From Astrothelium macrocarpum (taxonomy: Eukaryota; Ascomycota; Dothideomycetes; Trypetheliales; Trypetheliaceae): a stretch of 64,000 bases of DNA. The position numbers were made by a program, and so were the translations under genes. The DNA lies in NCBI GenBank assembly GCA_021030915.1, contig JAGEMR010000008.1, forward strand, positions 434,501 through 498,500, read 5' to 3'. The notes under the pieces are model-generated. The model did not search any database and was not told where the DNA came from. It saw only the letters and a list, made by a program, of their open reading frames with translations. Shown here in pieces: positions 11,674 through 23,217 of this stretch; the first letter of the stretch is position 1, and each line of letters begins with the position of its first letter.

Positions 11674-14046
11674 AAACCATTTATTTTTGAATTAATCTTT
11701 ATAAATATCTGCGGTTTTATTGAAAAGATTCGTAATAATAAACGATATTTTCTATATATTATAAATAATTATTCTAGAAAATATTGGATCTTTTTATTAA
11801 AAATAAAAAAAGAGGTTATAGAAATTCTTTTGATCTGAAAATTGAAAATGGAATAAAAAATAGGATTTATATTAAAATTCGTATATTTTGATAATATAAA
11901 AGAATTATTTAAAATGATCAAATAATGAAAAAAGAAATTTGATATAAATTCCAATTCAATAAAATTATATAATTCAATATAAAATGGATCTGTTGAAAGA
12001 AATATCCAAATTTTAGAAAAAAATATGAGATTAATATTAAAAGAAATCGCTTTTTTAAATGAATTCTAATCTAAAATTTTAAAAACCGGAATATATATAC
12101 GGAATCGAATAATTATTAGATCAGAAATTGATGGATAAAAAATTTTATCAGAAGAAATCTTTTATAAAATCAAATCATTAATTGATTATATTCGAATTTG
12201 GAAATATAAAATATATTTCTGTATTAATTCAAAATCTTTATTTAAATAATCAGATAAATTTATGAATAGAAGAAAATTAGGAATATTTATTGATTATGAG
12301 AATAATATTATAAAATAATATAAAATATGGATATCTGATAAAAAAATAATGATCAAAATTTTAATAAATGATGTACGATTCAGTGAAAATGAAAGAATCA
12401 TATATAAAAATTTAGGCCTTCCAATCAATATCATTTTAAATATTATTCCAATCAGGAATTCAGTAAAAAGACCATCAAAATCAGAAATTCAAAAATGTGT
12501 ATTATTTTATATTGAAATTCTGTCATAAAAAGAGGCAAATAATAAATCAGTTGAAAGATCTTCAGAAATGAATTATAAAGAAATAATCAAAGATTCGAAT
12601 TAAAATATCACAGATAAAACGGTATAAAAAGAATAAAAAATTCCCACCAGTCAAAAGATTAAAAAGAATAAAAGATAAAAAGAGGATAATAATAAGAATC
12701 CAGATTAATTTCAAATGAAAATATTTCGAATTCTATTTATAATTATTATAAAAATAAAATCAGATAATTTTATCGAAATTAATTGGATATTATTTATTAT
12801 TAAAATCAAAAAAATTTCTAAATTTAAAATATATAATGAAATTATTAATGATCCGAAATGGGGATATATATGAAAAAATATTATTAATAAAGAAATATAA
12901 ATATTTATTATTAATAATATCTGAAAAATGATATTTCGATTAAAAGAATCAAATATCATTATTTTTAAATAAATATTTAAAATTAAATATAATATTGATG
13001 GATTAATTAAAAAATTTAAAATAAAATTCGTTATCAGAAATTTCTTATAAAAATTTGGAATTAATTTTAAAGAAATATTTGTATCAATTATTTAATACGA
13101 TATATTATAGATATTTATGATTATAATTTATATAAAAGATTTTAAAATATATAATATAAATATCAATAATGCCTTCATCAAATCTTTTCTAAAAGAAGAT
13201 ATCTATATGATAAATCCATCAGATATTTTTCTTTTATCAAAGATATATTTTCATATTCTACGAAATTTATATGATTTAAAATAAATTATATAAAATTGGA
13301 ATTAATATTATATTTTAAAAATAAAAAAATTTAATTTTGAATAAAATGAAATAGATTCTTATTTATTCATTTAATTAGAAAAGAATTTTATAATTCTGAT
13401 ATATATCGATAATATTATAATCGCCGGAAAGAAATTAAAAAATATTTAATGATTCAAAAATATCTTTGATATCATATTCAAAATTAAGAATTTAAAAAAA
13501 ATTCAAAAAATTTTAAAAATTCAAATAATATGAAATCGAATTAAAAGAATTTTATGATTCGATTAAATATATTATATTCAAAATATTTTTTTAGAATTTT
13601 ATATAAATAAAAATAATATTAATTCAATTAAATCGTCTATAGATTTATATAAGAATTTTCGATTAATAAATTTTAATGATAATAGAATGAATAAATAGAA
13701 ATACGTCAAAAGAATTGAAAAATGGATATATCTGAAAATCCAGACCAGATCAGATATTATTTTTATATTTAAAAGATTGAATTAATATTTTAGAGATTTA
13801 ATAAATTTTTATATATTAATATTAAAAAAATTGAATTGATATATTTGGTCAAATAAGAATTTCAGAATTATATTTTATAAAAATTATTTAGATATTTTAT
13901 TTAAATATTCTGATTCAGATTATATCATAAATAAAATAGATAAAATATCTATTTTAATAAACGTATTTATTTTTACTGAAAATCCAATTTTATAAATGAA
14001 TAAAAAATAGAAATCGATAATAATATTAATAATAAAAATGGAATAT
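11674..14046 (+). pseudogene. Degenerate copia pol (integrase, reverse transcriptase, RNase H)
   Basis: Readable islands remain between stops. The integrase core is at 11674..11835 (NICGF... then YFLYIINNYSRKYWIFLLK). A reverse transcriptase start (NNAFIKSFLKEDIYM) is near 13162. The reverse transcriptase active site is at 13387..13431 (ILIYIDNIIIAG). RNase H is at about 13900..14046 (YSDSDYIINK...). The Asp of the integrase D-x-C-G-P motif and the second Asp of the Y-x-D-D box both read Asn, and conserved Trp codons read as stops. All fit G-to-A change. The fragments identify the superfamily, and no function can remain. Confidence 0.85.
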
Positions 14047-14453
14047 ATGATAATATATAAATGCGTAAAATAGTTTTAATGAATTATTCAAATTCTGAAA
14101 GATATGGAACAAAAATATCTGATTGAATCTTTTTTTTTAAAATTAATCATAAAAAAAAGTCAAAAATTTATTTTTAATTCATTTATTGGAATAATAATTG
14201 GATTTCGAAAGAATAATCAGATCGTATTAATATTGGTGAAAAATGTATATATTCATGAATGATCAAAATATATTGATATCGTTTATCATTATGTACGAAT
14301 ATTGTGATAAATAAGAAGAATTATTATTGAATTTATTTCCAATTCTGATATAACGGCTGATGGATTTATTAAATTTAAAACTGGTTCTAATTTCCAAATA
14401 TTTGTTCAATAATTTGGATTAACGGAATATTGACCTTTAGACCTGAAAGGGAG

Positions 14454-14688
14454 TGTTAAGAATATGTAGACTGAGAGGACAATATCCGCTTATTATTCCT
14501 GATAAGAATTAGCGTCAGAAGAAGGATATTTCATCCCCTTCTTTTATCTCTTCTTATCTGTATCTATCAACTCACTAGCTAGCACACCAGCAAGCAATAC
14601 AGTTGGCAGTTCCTTCTACAGTAGCTCTGTGAGCGTTATCCTGAGTGTCCTTACTTCCACTGCACCATCGAATGACCTGTACTCAACA
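14454..14688 (+). repeat. 3' LTR (235 bp)
   Basis: The partner of 9324..9558. In its inner (5') half this copy is the A/T-richer one, while the outer half is the G/C-richer and less mutated one. It is followed by the AAATT target duplication. Confidence 0.92.
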
Positions 14689-16128
14689 AAATTATTCATT
14701 TATCTATTCTAATAATATTACGTTATTTAATACATTTTTTAATATCTTATCTGATTTAATAAATAAATAATTTATCTGATTATTCATTAAAATAATTGAA
14801 TTTAATATATAAATAATAATTTAAAATTATTATTGATTATAAAGAATATTAAATAAAATAATACAAATTCATTTTTATTTTAAAAATATCATAAATTTTA
14901 TTAAAATAATAATTTTATTAAAAATAAAAAATGAATAAAATAATATTTCAGAATTATAAAAAATAATTCCTATTATTTTTTATTTAATATAAATATTTTT
15001 AATAATAAAATCTTTCTGATATATTAAATTATAATAATAAATAAATTGATTCTTTTTAATTAAAATAATATTATTTAAATATGAAAACTATTCAATATAA
15101 TTATAATAATATATTTTAATAAAATTAAAATCATATAAATTTAATGATTAAAGAATATAAAATATATAAAAAAATATAAATATTAAATATATTTTGAAAT
15201 TAATTTTAAATATATATATAAAATTAATATTAATATAATTATTATAACCGTTAAAAATAAATAATTTGAATCCGTTATTTTGAAAATATATTGTTAATTT
15301 AAATATATTTATTAATCAATAATATTTTATTTTATTTAATATTCAATCATTTTATGATATAATATAATATCAAATTAATATTTTAGTTATTATAAATCAT
15401 TATATTTATAATTATTTTTTTTTAAATATAATGAATAAATCAATTTTAAAATCAATAAAATTCATTATTTCAATAATTAAAATTCATTTTTAATTCTATA
15501 ATATTTTTTGATAAATCTATTTTTTATTTAATTAAATGAATATAATTAAATTTATATAAATATCCAAATTTAGATAATATTTATTTATATTTTATATATC
15601 TTTAAATTAAATATTTAATTATTTATATGTCTTTTTTATAAAAATAAAAAATATAATAATTAAATTTAATAATATATTTTCAATTCTTTTAATATCCAAT
15701 TTTTATTTTATCATAAAAATAATTTCTGAATATTTTTTATTAAAAATTGATATTCATTTTTTTTTAAATGATTGATCATTTTCATTAATATATATTATTT
15801 AAATAATCATTTTACAAAATCGGATATAATTGAAAAAATATTTATAATCATTTTTTTTAATAATTTATTATATAAATATATTTTTTTATTATAAAAATAA
15901 TTATTATTAATATTTATGAAATATATGAATATTTTAATTATTTCGGAATCATATTTAAAATATATTTTAAAAGAAATCTTATATTTTAATAATAATATTT
16001 ATTAATATAAAAATTCTATTTTCATAATTAACGATAATAAAAATTATTTTATTCTCACGATCATTCATTTCGAAATATTGTGATTGATGATGGATCGAAT
16101 TTCATAAAAAAATGAAATGAAATGGGAA

Positions 16129-16180
16129 GGTGGTGGGGTGGCCAGGAACAGGGGGAGGCCAGAATCTAGGTGGCCTGACT
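16129..16180 (-). repeat. Right terminal inverted repeat (52 bp)
   Basis: Exact reverse complement of 8998..9049, flanked by TA at 16181-16182. The sequences diverge immediately inward of the 52 bp. Confidence 0.92.
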
Positions 16181-16383
16181 TAGTAGTCGAAAAGCCAAAA
16201 CAAATTTTTGGGGCAGCATCTCGGCGTGTCCGGACAAATCCTTGACAGAAGCGCATGTTTACTGCTGTGACGAAGTGTAAACATCGTCGTGCATGAAAAA
16301 TTCTTCACTCTAATTTGCTTCTTATGACATGTACAGAACTAATATGTAGGACTCTAGAAATGCATTTCGATTTCATAGCCTAT

Positions 16384-17565
16384 CTATTGCTTCAACACTA
16401 TGCGAAACACTCGAATGAGGATCTCGACTGCTTCTTGACAGATCTGATGATGCACCACAAGCCGGTCCTCCAATCGTCCTTGCATTGTCTTCAAACCCAT
16501 CTCTTGTGCCACTTTTGCAAAATAAGGTTTATCAATGCCGCCAGCTTCCAAATCTAACCAGATCATATTTGTTTCGGTGGGGTTTCTTAGCTTTCCCCCA
16601 AGAGAAACCCATGTGTCGGCAATGAATTTGGCCGTGTCCTGTGCCCTCTTCAACTTCTTGCCTAGGAAGACTTGTTCCACAGCAATTCTCGCAGGTGCTG
16701 CAATAACACCAGTCTGACGCATTCCACCTCCAAGCAGCTTTCTGACTCCTCTCGCCCGCTTGATGAAGGCAGAACTTCCCACTATGATTGACCCAATCGG
16801 AGCTCCCAAACCCTTTGTGAAGCAAAGGGACACGCTATCAAAGCATTCGGCGAATTCCTTGAGCGTACCAGCACCAGCCGCGACCACTTCCCACAGACGA
16901 GCACCATCCAAATGCATATGAAGAGGAGGATTCTGCTGATGTGCCCAAGCTGAGATAGCCCGAACTTCACTGAGAGGCATAATGGTGCCAGACAATGTGT
17001 TTTCAAGACTGATTATTCGAGTTGGACAATCATAAACACCTTCTCGGAGGATGGCTGCTTTCTGAATGTCGGATACGGTAAGATGGTGGCGATTGGAAGG
17101 CATCACTCCTTCGATAAGGGCACTCCATAGGGTAGCTGCACCTCCAGCTTCCATGTGCAAGATGTGACCTCGAGCATCGCAAAGAATGGAGTATGGAGGT
17201 ATCTTCAGGGCGGATCGTAGGGCGATTTGGTTTCCCATAGTCCCAGACGACACCAATAGAGCGGCTTCTTTTCCCGTCAACTCTGCCATAAATGACTGGA
17301 ATGAGTTTGTCGTCGGATCTTCCATCATCACATCATCGAGCAAGGTGGTCTTGACGATGCTCTCGAGCATAGCAGCCGATGGCGAAGTCACGTAGTCCGA
17401 TCGAAAGTCATACGCTGCTTGTCCGACCTCTGTCCAAGCATTGGATTTGCTTGATGGCTCGAAGCCATTGGTCTTCATGCTCTCTTCTGAGTTGAGAGAC
17501 AAATACATGGCTTCTTTCTCCGTTGTGATGTGTTGAGTGTTGGTAAGTGACTCTCTGGAATTCAT
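16384..17565 (-). CDS. L-threonine aldolase-like PLP enzyme (beta-eliminating lyase fold)
   Basis: An intronless frame of 393 aa with ATG at 17565. It carries the fold-type I threonine aldolase signature. This includes DFRSDYVTSP at the start of the fold (about 53-62), the EDPTTNSFQ loop, the VSSGTMGNQIAL phosphate/PLP region, the CDARGHI-HMEAGG segment with the ring-stacking His, HLDGAR with the PLP-nitrogen Asp (about 220), and CFTKGLGAPIGS with the Schiff-base Lys near 251. The family splits threonine or allo-threonine to glycine and acetaldehyde, or runs in reverse to make beta-hydroxy amino acids. The first 45 residues look like an unstructured extension. It sits between the AT island and an exporter/regulator/dioxygenase set, so a role in amino-acid-derived metabolite synthesis is possible but unproven. 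A housekeeping Gly1 role is the alternative. Confidence 0.88.
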   Translation of the reverse strand: MNSRESLTNTQHITTEKEAMYLSLNSEESMKTNGFEPSSKSNAWTEVGQAAYDFRSDYVTSPSAAMLESIVKTTLLDDVMMEDPTTNSFQSFMAELTGKEAALLVSSGTMGNQIALRSALKIPPYSILCDARGHILHMEAGGAATLWSALIEGVMPSNRHHLTVSDIQKAAILREGVYDCPTRIISLENTLSGTIMPLSEVRAISAWAHQQNPPLHMHLDGARLWEVVAAGAGTLKEFAECFDSVSLCFTKGLGAPIGSIIVGSSAFIKRARGVRKLLGGGMRQTGVIAAPARIAVEQVFLGKKLKRAQDTAKFIADTWVSLGGKLRNPTETNMIWLDLEAGGIDKPYFAKVAQEMGLKTMQGRLEDRLVVHHQICQEAVEILIRVFRIVLKQ

Positions 17566-18269
17566 GGCTGGTTGTAGTAAGATATTGTACTATGACGCTA
17601 ACATCTAAGTTATTCTACAATTATACGGCACTCTTCTCGATTAAATATTTATACAAGGACTATGTTGTTCCTGTCAAACCACTTGGGTGACGCTGTCGAT
17701 GTCAAGCCAAAAATCCAGCTTCTTCCATGAGCAAGACGGCACCGGAAGCTTACGCCGACGAGATTCGAGCAATTTCATGGCGTGTTAGACATTCACGTGT
17801 TCTTCTTCGGAATCTAAAACTTCTTGACTTTCTCTCTGGGCTAAAGACCGGAGGCATCTTTCGGAGGCTTCCGCAAGGCTGAGGAAGAGGCATGAGTAAC
17901 AGCAGGGTTATAATTGCGTGGGCTTCACCGCCGTATAACATCCTAGTACGTCCAACGGCCACGGCATCCTTCGCGACGCCACCGAGCGAATTCAGTAATC
18001 CATTGGTCAAATGCCTGTTAATTGCTCCACAAAAAAGAAATTTGTACAAATGGGGCCAATCTCAGACATTCTCATTCGTCGGAAGATCTCTCGTAAAAGC
18101 CAATACAGCTCCAGTTATGCTTTGCGTATCCATCAGACGTAGTAGAATGCTTTTAGGCGATGCAAAATTTCATTTCTAGCAAAGCATTAACTTTTTTCAA
18201 TTTACCATAGAACCTCCAACCGACTTCCTATTTGCGCTTGTTCTGACTCGACCTCAAGGAACTGCCACA
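17566..18269. other. Divergent intergenic region
   Basis: This is 704 bp between threonine aldolase (minus) and the MFS gene (plus). It should carry both promoters. Short open frames on both strands lack family resemblance. Confidence 0.4.
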
Positions 18270-20113
18270 ATGTCTGGGAACCAAGACCTTCAGGTGACTG
18301 AAGAGAAAACCTGTCAATCTCAGCCAACTAGCGAAACTCAAGGTACCGGTGAGATCGATTTTATTGCTACTGAAAGCGAGCCAAGAAGCGGAGATAATAT
18401 GGTGGAGGAAAAATACGACTCAAATACAAAAGGCGTGATTTCATCGGCTGTCTCCAGCGCCAGTGCGAATGGAAATGATGGTGTTGAGCAACGCGACAAA
18501 GACAGCAAAGAAGTGGCGACATCAATCAGAGGTGACTATCTGGTAGGCGGACTAGTGTTTCTGTGCTTTCTACACTCCAAATACGCTAATTCAAGCAGGT
18601 GACATGGCAGGACGACCTTACGGATCCTGGAAATCCAAAGAACTGGCCTATGGGAAGAAGGGCAAAAGCTACATTTGGAATGTCACTGTTCGTTTTCATG
18701 AGTTTGTTTACCGTGAGCATTATTGCTCCTCCGATGCCCGCAATCGCTTCAGAGCTACATATTGCGCAACCGGCGGTACAACAGATGGTTATTTCTATAT
18801 ATCTGCTTGGATTCGCCTGTGGACCACTGCTTGCCAGTCCTCTTTCCGAAATTTATGGACGCGTGAGGGTCATACAATCTTGGAACTTACTATATCTGAT
18901 CTTCAACGCTGCGTGCGGGGCATCAAGAACAATAGAAGCAGTAATCATCTTGAGATTCATCTCTGGAATGTTTGGAGGTGCTACTTTGGGCGTGAGTCGG
19001 ATCATTTTTTGTGTCAACCACCTACTTACAACAGTGCAGATTGGCGGTGGCACCATTAGCGACATGTTCCGGCCAAAAGAGCGCGGTAAAGGTATTGCCA
19101 TATACAGCTGGTGCTCGCTTCTCGCTCCGCTTTTTGGTGTCATTCTTGGAGGTTTTATCGCCAAGTACACCACGTGGCGCTGGGCATTCTTTTCATCTTC
19201 CATTCTTAGCGCATGCATCCAGCTATCAGGTCTAGTCCTACTCGAAGAGACCTATCCGCCGGTACTTTTGCGAAGAAGAAAATGGAAACTTGTCAAGGAG
19301 ACGGGAGATACAAGGTACTATACAAATTTTGATCATCTCGACAATGGAAGGACTGAAGTATTTTCTCGGAACCTGATTAGACCCTTCAAGTTATTAGGAA
19401 CACAGCCTATCGTCCAGGTTCTGGCTATGTATAATGGATTTCTATACGGCAATACCTACATATTTTATGCTGACTTTGTCACTCTTTGGACAAATCGTTA
19501 TCATGAAAGCGTTCAGATCGCCGGGCTGAACTACGTTTCCATCGCGGTCGCTTCTACTATAGCTACAGTAATATATACGATAACCATTGATCGTATATAT
19601 CGCACAATGACAAACAAGAATGGTGGCAAAGGAAAACCAGAGTTTAGAATCCCTGTCATGGTGCCTGGAACTCTCTTGCTGGGTATCGGAATGTTTTGGT
19701 ACGGCTGGAGCGCTCAGGCTAAGCTCCACTGGATCATGCCAAACATTGGTTGTGCTCTATTTGTGGCAGGTGCCACGGTATGCACCAGCTCGGTGAACGC
19801 TTACATCGTTGACACCTACGGGCAATACTCCGCTAGTGCTATAGCGGCGATATCCATACTGAGATGCGTAGCAGGGTTTACCTTCCCGCTGTTTGCTCCG
19901 TATTTGTGAGTCGTCCATTTACGCTGAAGGCTAAGACTAACAAAACTCAGATATCAAAAACTCGGATATGGTTGGGCTGCTACGACAATTGGGCTTATTG
20001 CTTTGGGCATTGGATTTCCTGCTGTCGGTTTGCTGTGGAGATTTGGCTCAAGCTTGAGACAAAGGAGTCCGTATTCAAGTGCAGTGAACGCCAATGGGAC
20101 CAAAGCGCGTTAG
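18270..20113 (+). CDS. MFS drug:H+ antiporter-like transporter (DHA1 type, 12 TM)
   Basis: Exons 18270..18542, 18599..18991, 19040..19905 and 19951..20113 give about 564 aa. Intron 1 (56 nt) was placed at GTAGGC because it gives YL|VTWQDD, the usual DHA1 N-terminal join before DPxNPKNWP. Intron 2 (48 nt, GTGAGT) is in frame, so it could also be retained. The last intron (45 nt) restores a YQKLGYGWA helix and the basic tail. Motifs seen: LLGFACGPLLASPLSEIYGR (motif A region), G-G-G-T-I-S-D-M-F, and WRWAFF in the central part. These proteins export small molecules across the plasma membrane. It lies next to a Zn2Cys6 regulator and a dioxygenase, as in metabolite clusters. Confidence 0.85.
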
Positions 20114-20649
20114 GCATTAACTTTCGACCTCACGATAGAAAGGCTACGGTAGAGGAATTTCATCGCTACAACCACAAAAAGGCCTGGTTGGCAACACAAG
20201 ATCTTGGTTGCAGACTGTTCAACTGGATTGAGTCTCGAGGATAGAAACTAGTGTACCCATAGACATTACTGATCAACGTCATAAAAAGTTTATACCGGAT
20301 GGCTTGGACTACCAAAAATTGCATGGTGAGTCATTATGGTTCAGATTCGCTAATGGCACAGTGAAATGTCTGGATGCACAGTTTCTAAACAACTATGAAC
20401 GAAACCCTATCAATAAGCTGAACTGACCACAATCTGATAGTTTTCTATGGACTCTATCTTGGATATCATGATCTCAATTATCTTGAAACAATCATCTCCT
20501 TTCAAGTCAACACATGAACCGGAGCAGATAGACATGAGCTAGCCAAAGTGATCAAATAGAGTTTTTGCTATTATATCTCCTTTCACAGAGATTGTGTGGC
20601 CTGGCGGGATTTGAAGTAGAGTGCAGGCTGCATTATGGCCTCCAATTCA
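20114..20649. other. Convergent intergenic region
   Basis: This is 536 bp between the 3' ends of the MFS gene and the zinc-cluster regulator. No gene or repeat was recognised. Confidence 0.4.
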
Positions 20650-21536
20650 TCATTCCGGCAACGGGACAAAGTCGAATTCTCCAAACACAGCGGGTGCAGA
20701 CAGATTTGAAGAATCAAAGGTCCTCATGTTCCAATCCAGCAAGTTTCTATCAGAGGGTTGATGAAGATTGGATGAACATGACCCACTTAAAGAGCTGTTC
20801 ATCGTCGAGTCAGACATTGTCGAGTCAGACATCCTAGAGACAGATCCAGGAGCTGATGCAAGCGGACTGGCAAAATTTGAGGGCTCGGGTACATGCTGAC
20901 ATAGACACCGACGCTTGCTCACATGGTTGAGCTCCATATCTTGGGGAGAGTTGTACGCCCAGTGGTTGCTGTCGTTGTGTTTGACGGAGGATATGCATGG
21001 AAAGGTCTGACGAAGGCCATCATCGTAAGTTGAGGAGGCAACGTTCACTAAGTTCTCCGACGACTGCTGCTTGTGACTTCGGCTCCGGTTTTCGCTTTTG
21101 GTTGCCAGAATGCCGTTCAAAAGTCTGTTCTCCATTTGCAAAATACGTAAGTGGATTCGGGTCTCAGACTCCTTGATTGTTCGAACCAAATCGGAAAGAG
21201 AGCTCTCTACGGAACCTAGACGGCTCTCTATGTCTTCTTGTCCTTCCGTCCTAATGATTTCCCCTTAGCTGGATGGCTGTGTTTGTCCACATAGCTGATG
21301 ATTACCTTGCTTGTATTGTTTTTGGCTCCCTCTCTGAGAATCTACATGGAGTACGGTCTCGCTTGCAGTTCTTGCAACTCGGTCGTTCTCGATCACAGCG
21401 AATCTTTTTGCTGCGGCACCTATCGCATGCCGGATCGTGCGTCGTGAAAGAGATTTCTTTGCTCTGAGATAATGCAAGATTAGAAATGTGGTCCAGTGGG
21501 CGGAGCCTAAAGATAAAAATCACAGATAACGAACCA
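20650..21536 (-). CDS. Zn(II)2Cys6 transcription factor, small (no fungal_trans middle domain)
   Basis: Exon 21463..21306 has the zinc cluster C-D-R-C-x6-C-x6-C-K-N-C-x6-C. A 55-nt intron follows (GTAATC donor, CTAAG branch, CATTAG acceptor; phase 2 kept), then exon 21250..20650. After the cluster comes a short coiled-coil-like stretch (ESRLGSVESSLSDLV), then a Ser-rich tail. The start is uncertain. A CTAAT branch and TCTCAG acceptor end just before 21463, and the nearest usable start is an ATG at 21536-21534 followed at once by a GTTCGT donor, which is a weak one. Length is about 250 aa, close to short pathway-specific regulators of the AflR type, though the AflR C-terminus was not recognised. 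Position suggests control of the neighbouring transporter and dioxygenase. Confidence 0.7.
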
Positions 21537-23217
21537 TTCTATTGGGGTACAACAAAACTGTACATGCGAAGATGTCTATCTAGTCTTCCAGCCTTAACCA
21601 CTCAGTGTCGATAAGGACAGAATTCAAGACGAGGACTAGGGAAACCTTGTGACGCCAAGATCAAAGAGCCTATCACTGTTTTATTGTTATCAGAGAGCTC
21701 CCTAATGCCGATTGATGGCTTAATTTATTCATCTATAGCTATCCCTGACGCTTACTGCTGCGGTGATACACCTCATGGGCACGCCCGATGGCGAGCGCAG
21801 AGGATCAGCGCATCCTTCAGGTCAATGCTGATGTTGTTTGATTGGCTTAGGAAACAAATGTTCTAAGCGACGCATAAACGCAGACTCGAGTTTGGCGAAA
21901 TTCGCGAAGAACTACTATAGTTCACCAAACAGGAGAATCAACGTTCAACGGCTCTGCTGCAAACTCATTTACGACACACAAAGCATTCGCTTCGTTGGCT
22001 CGATTCTCACGATCATCTGCGCTAGGCATGGGAGATGGCCTGAAGGTCTACCGCGGAACAATGGCGGCGGCTCGCGATCGATGAGCAATGCTGAGACCGA
22101 CGGTGCGTAAGCAAGCAAGCAGGCAAGTAAAGACATGAGAAAGGGCGAGCAAAGTGTTGTTCGTTTGATGGACTTTGACCGCCAAAGTTCGCGCAAGCAG
22201 CTGTCAGAACTACTGCAACCCTAAGTCACAGTGACGCTTGTGTTGAAATGAAGCCAGACTGAGGTGGTAGAAACCGGCGAGTGGCAAAGCTGCATAGACT
22301 GAAATGGGTGGAATATGTGGCTGACTGTCGTCTGTAAGCTAACTGATTAGAGAAAAGGGGGAAAGAAGCGAAAGTTGCACCATCCTACTCCCTCCGATAG
22401 CTGCAACATCCTTTGCGACAACACCAAACCATCTCGACATCACATTGGTCGGAGGCCTATAGAAAGCTCCACAAAACGAAAATTTCGATCAACGTGGATG
22501 GTGTTAGCGCTTCTGTTCGTTCAATGTTTTGAAAAAGCAATATAGCTTGGAGTATAAAATGAAGACGTTAACTGTGTTTGCTCCCTTCACCGGAGACTAG
22601 AGACTGCAGGTGGCCGCAAAGAGCAACGCTGAGGATTGGTTCCGATTCGTCTGTCAATTCGATGATCGACACAAAAAGATGGGAAACAAAAAGATGACCG
22701 AATACTGTGCCACAAGGTGTGATATAACATTCATGCATGTATTTCACCATCATCCTGGCATTTGTTCACCGCACACGGACCCCACAATTACCCCGCAATT
22801 GTATCATCTAGGATGACGTACAATTGCTCTCGTATTTCGTCTTCAAGTAAGCGGTCGTTTCACGAAGCCTAACCCTCGTTCGTATGTCCCGCCATGTTAG
22901 GCCTAGCAATCATGTCGGAGCCCAAATTCAGCCTCAACCTCATCAATCTCTAGGGGCGAAGATGACCGGAAGCTTCCGTTTTGATTTCTCAATGATTTAG
23001 CAAGTGAACTGGAAACCTCCGCCCTTCACCGGTCCGAGAACTGTGAAATTTCGTCAACTTGTCTCCTAATCCCATCGTCTGTATATCACATGCCACTTGA
23101 CGAGATGGTTATATAATTTCGACAATGCCAGTAGACTATCGCCACATTGACTATGCTACAGCAGTCATTCCGGCCACGTACATCCTTCCTTTTATGATTA
23201 ATTGACGATCTGTTATT
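21537..23217. other. Divergent intergenic region, 1.7 kb
   Basis: It lies between the zinc-cluster regulator and the dioxygenase gene. A short AAGC-type tandem run is near 22110. No open frame shows family resemblance. It probably holds two promoters. Confidence 0.4.

Larger units (their letters stand above)
9324..14688 (+). mobile_element. Ty1/copia LTR retrotransposon, RIP-degraded, nested in the TIR element
   Basis: It has two 235-bp LTRs in direct orientation (9324..9558 and 14454..14688), each TGTTAAG...CAACA. The target duplication AAATT lies directly outside both ends (9319-9323 and 14689-14693). A purine-rich tract (CCTGAAAGGGAG) sits just before the 3' LTR. The interior has integrase, then reverse transcriptase, then RNase H fragments, the copia (Pseudoviridae-like) order, all on the plus strand. 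Stops and frameless AT-rich sequence fill the rest. The element is dead. Confidence 0.9.
8998..16180. mobile_element. Fot1/pogo-like (Tc1-mariner) TIR element, RIP-degraded, with nested LTR element
   Basis: The block is bounded by perfect 52-bp terminal inverted repeats (8998..9049 and 16129..16180), each beginning AGTCAGGCCACC. They are flanked by TA dinucleotides (8996-8997 and 16181-16182), the target-site duplication typical of Tc1/mariner and pogo elements. Removing the nested LTR element and its 5-bp duplication leaves about 1.8 kb, the usual size of fungal Fot1/Pot2-type elements. The remaining body is extremely AT-rich and no transposase can be read, as expected after RIP. Family placement rests on TIR, TSD and size, not on a transposase match. 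Confidence 0.75.

Noticed and set aside
12711..12959. Hydrophobic 82-codon minus-strand open frame in the AT island
   Set aside because: Ile/Phe-rich composition comes from AT-rich DNA, and copia pol reads on the other strand.
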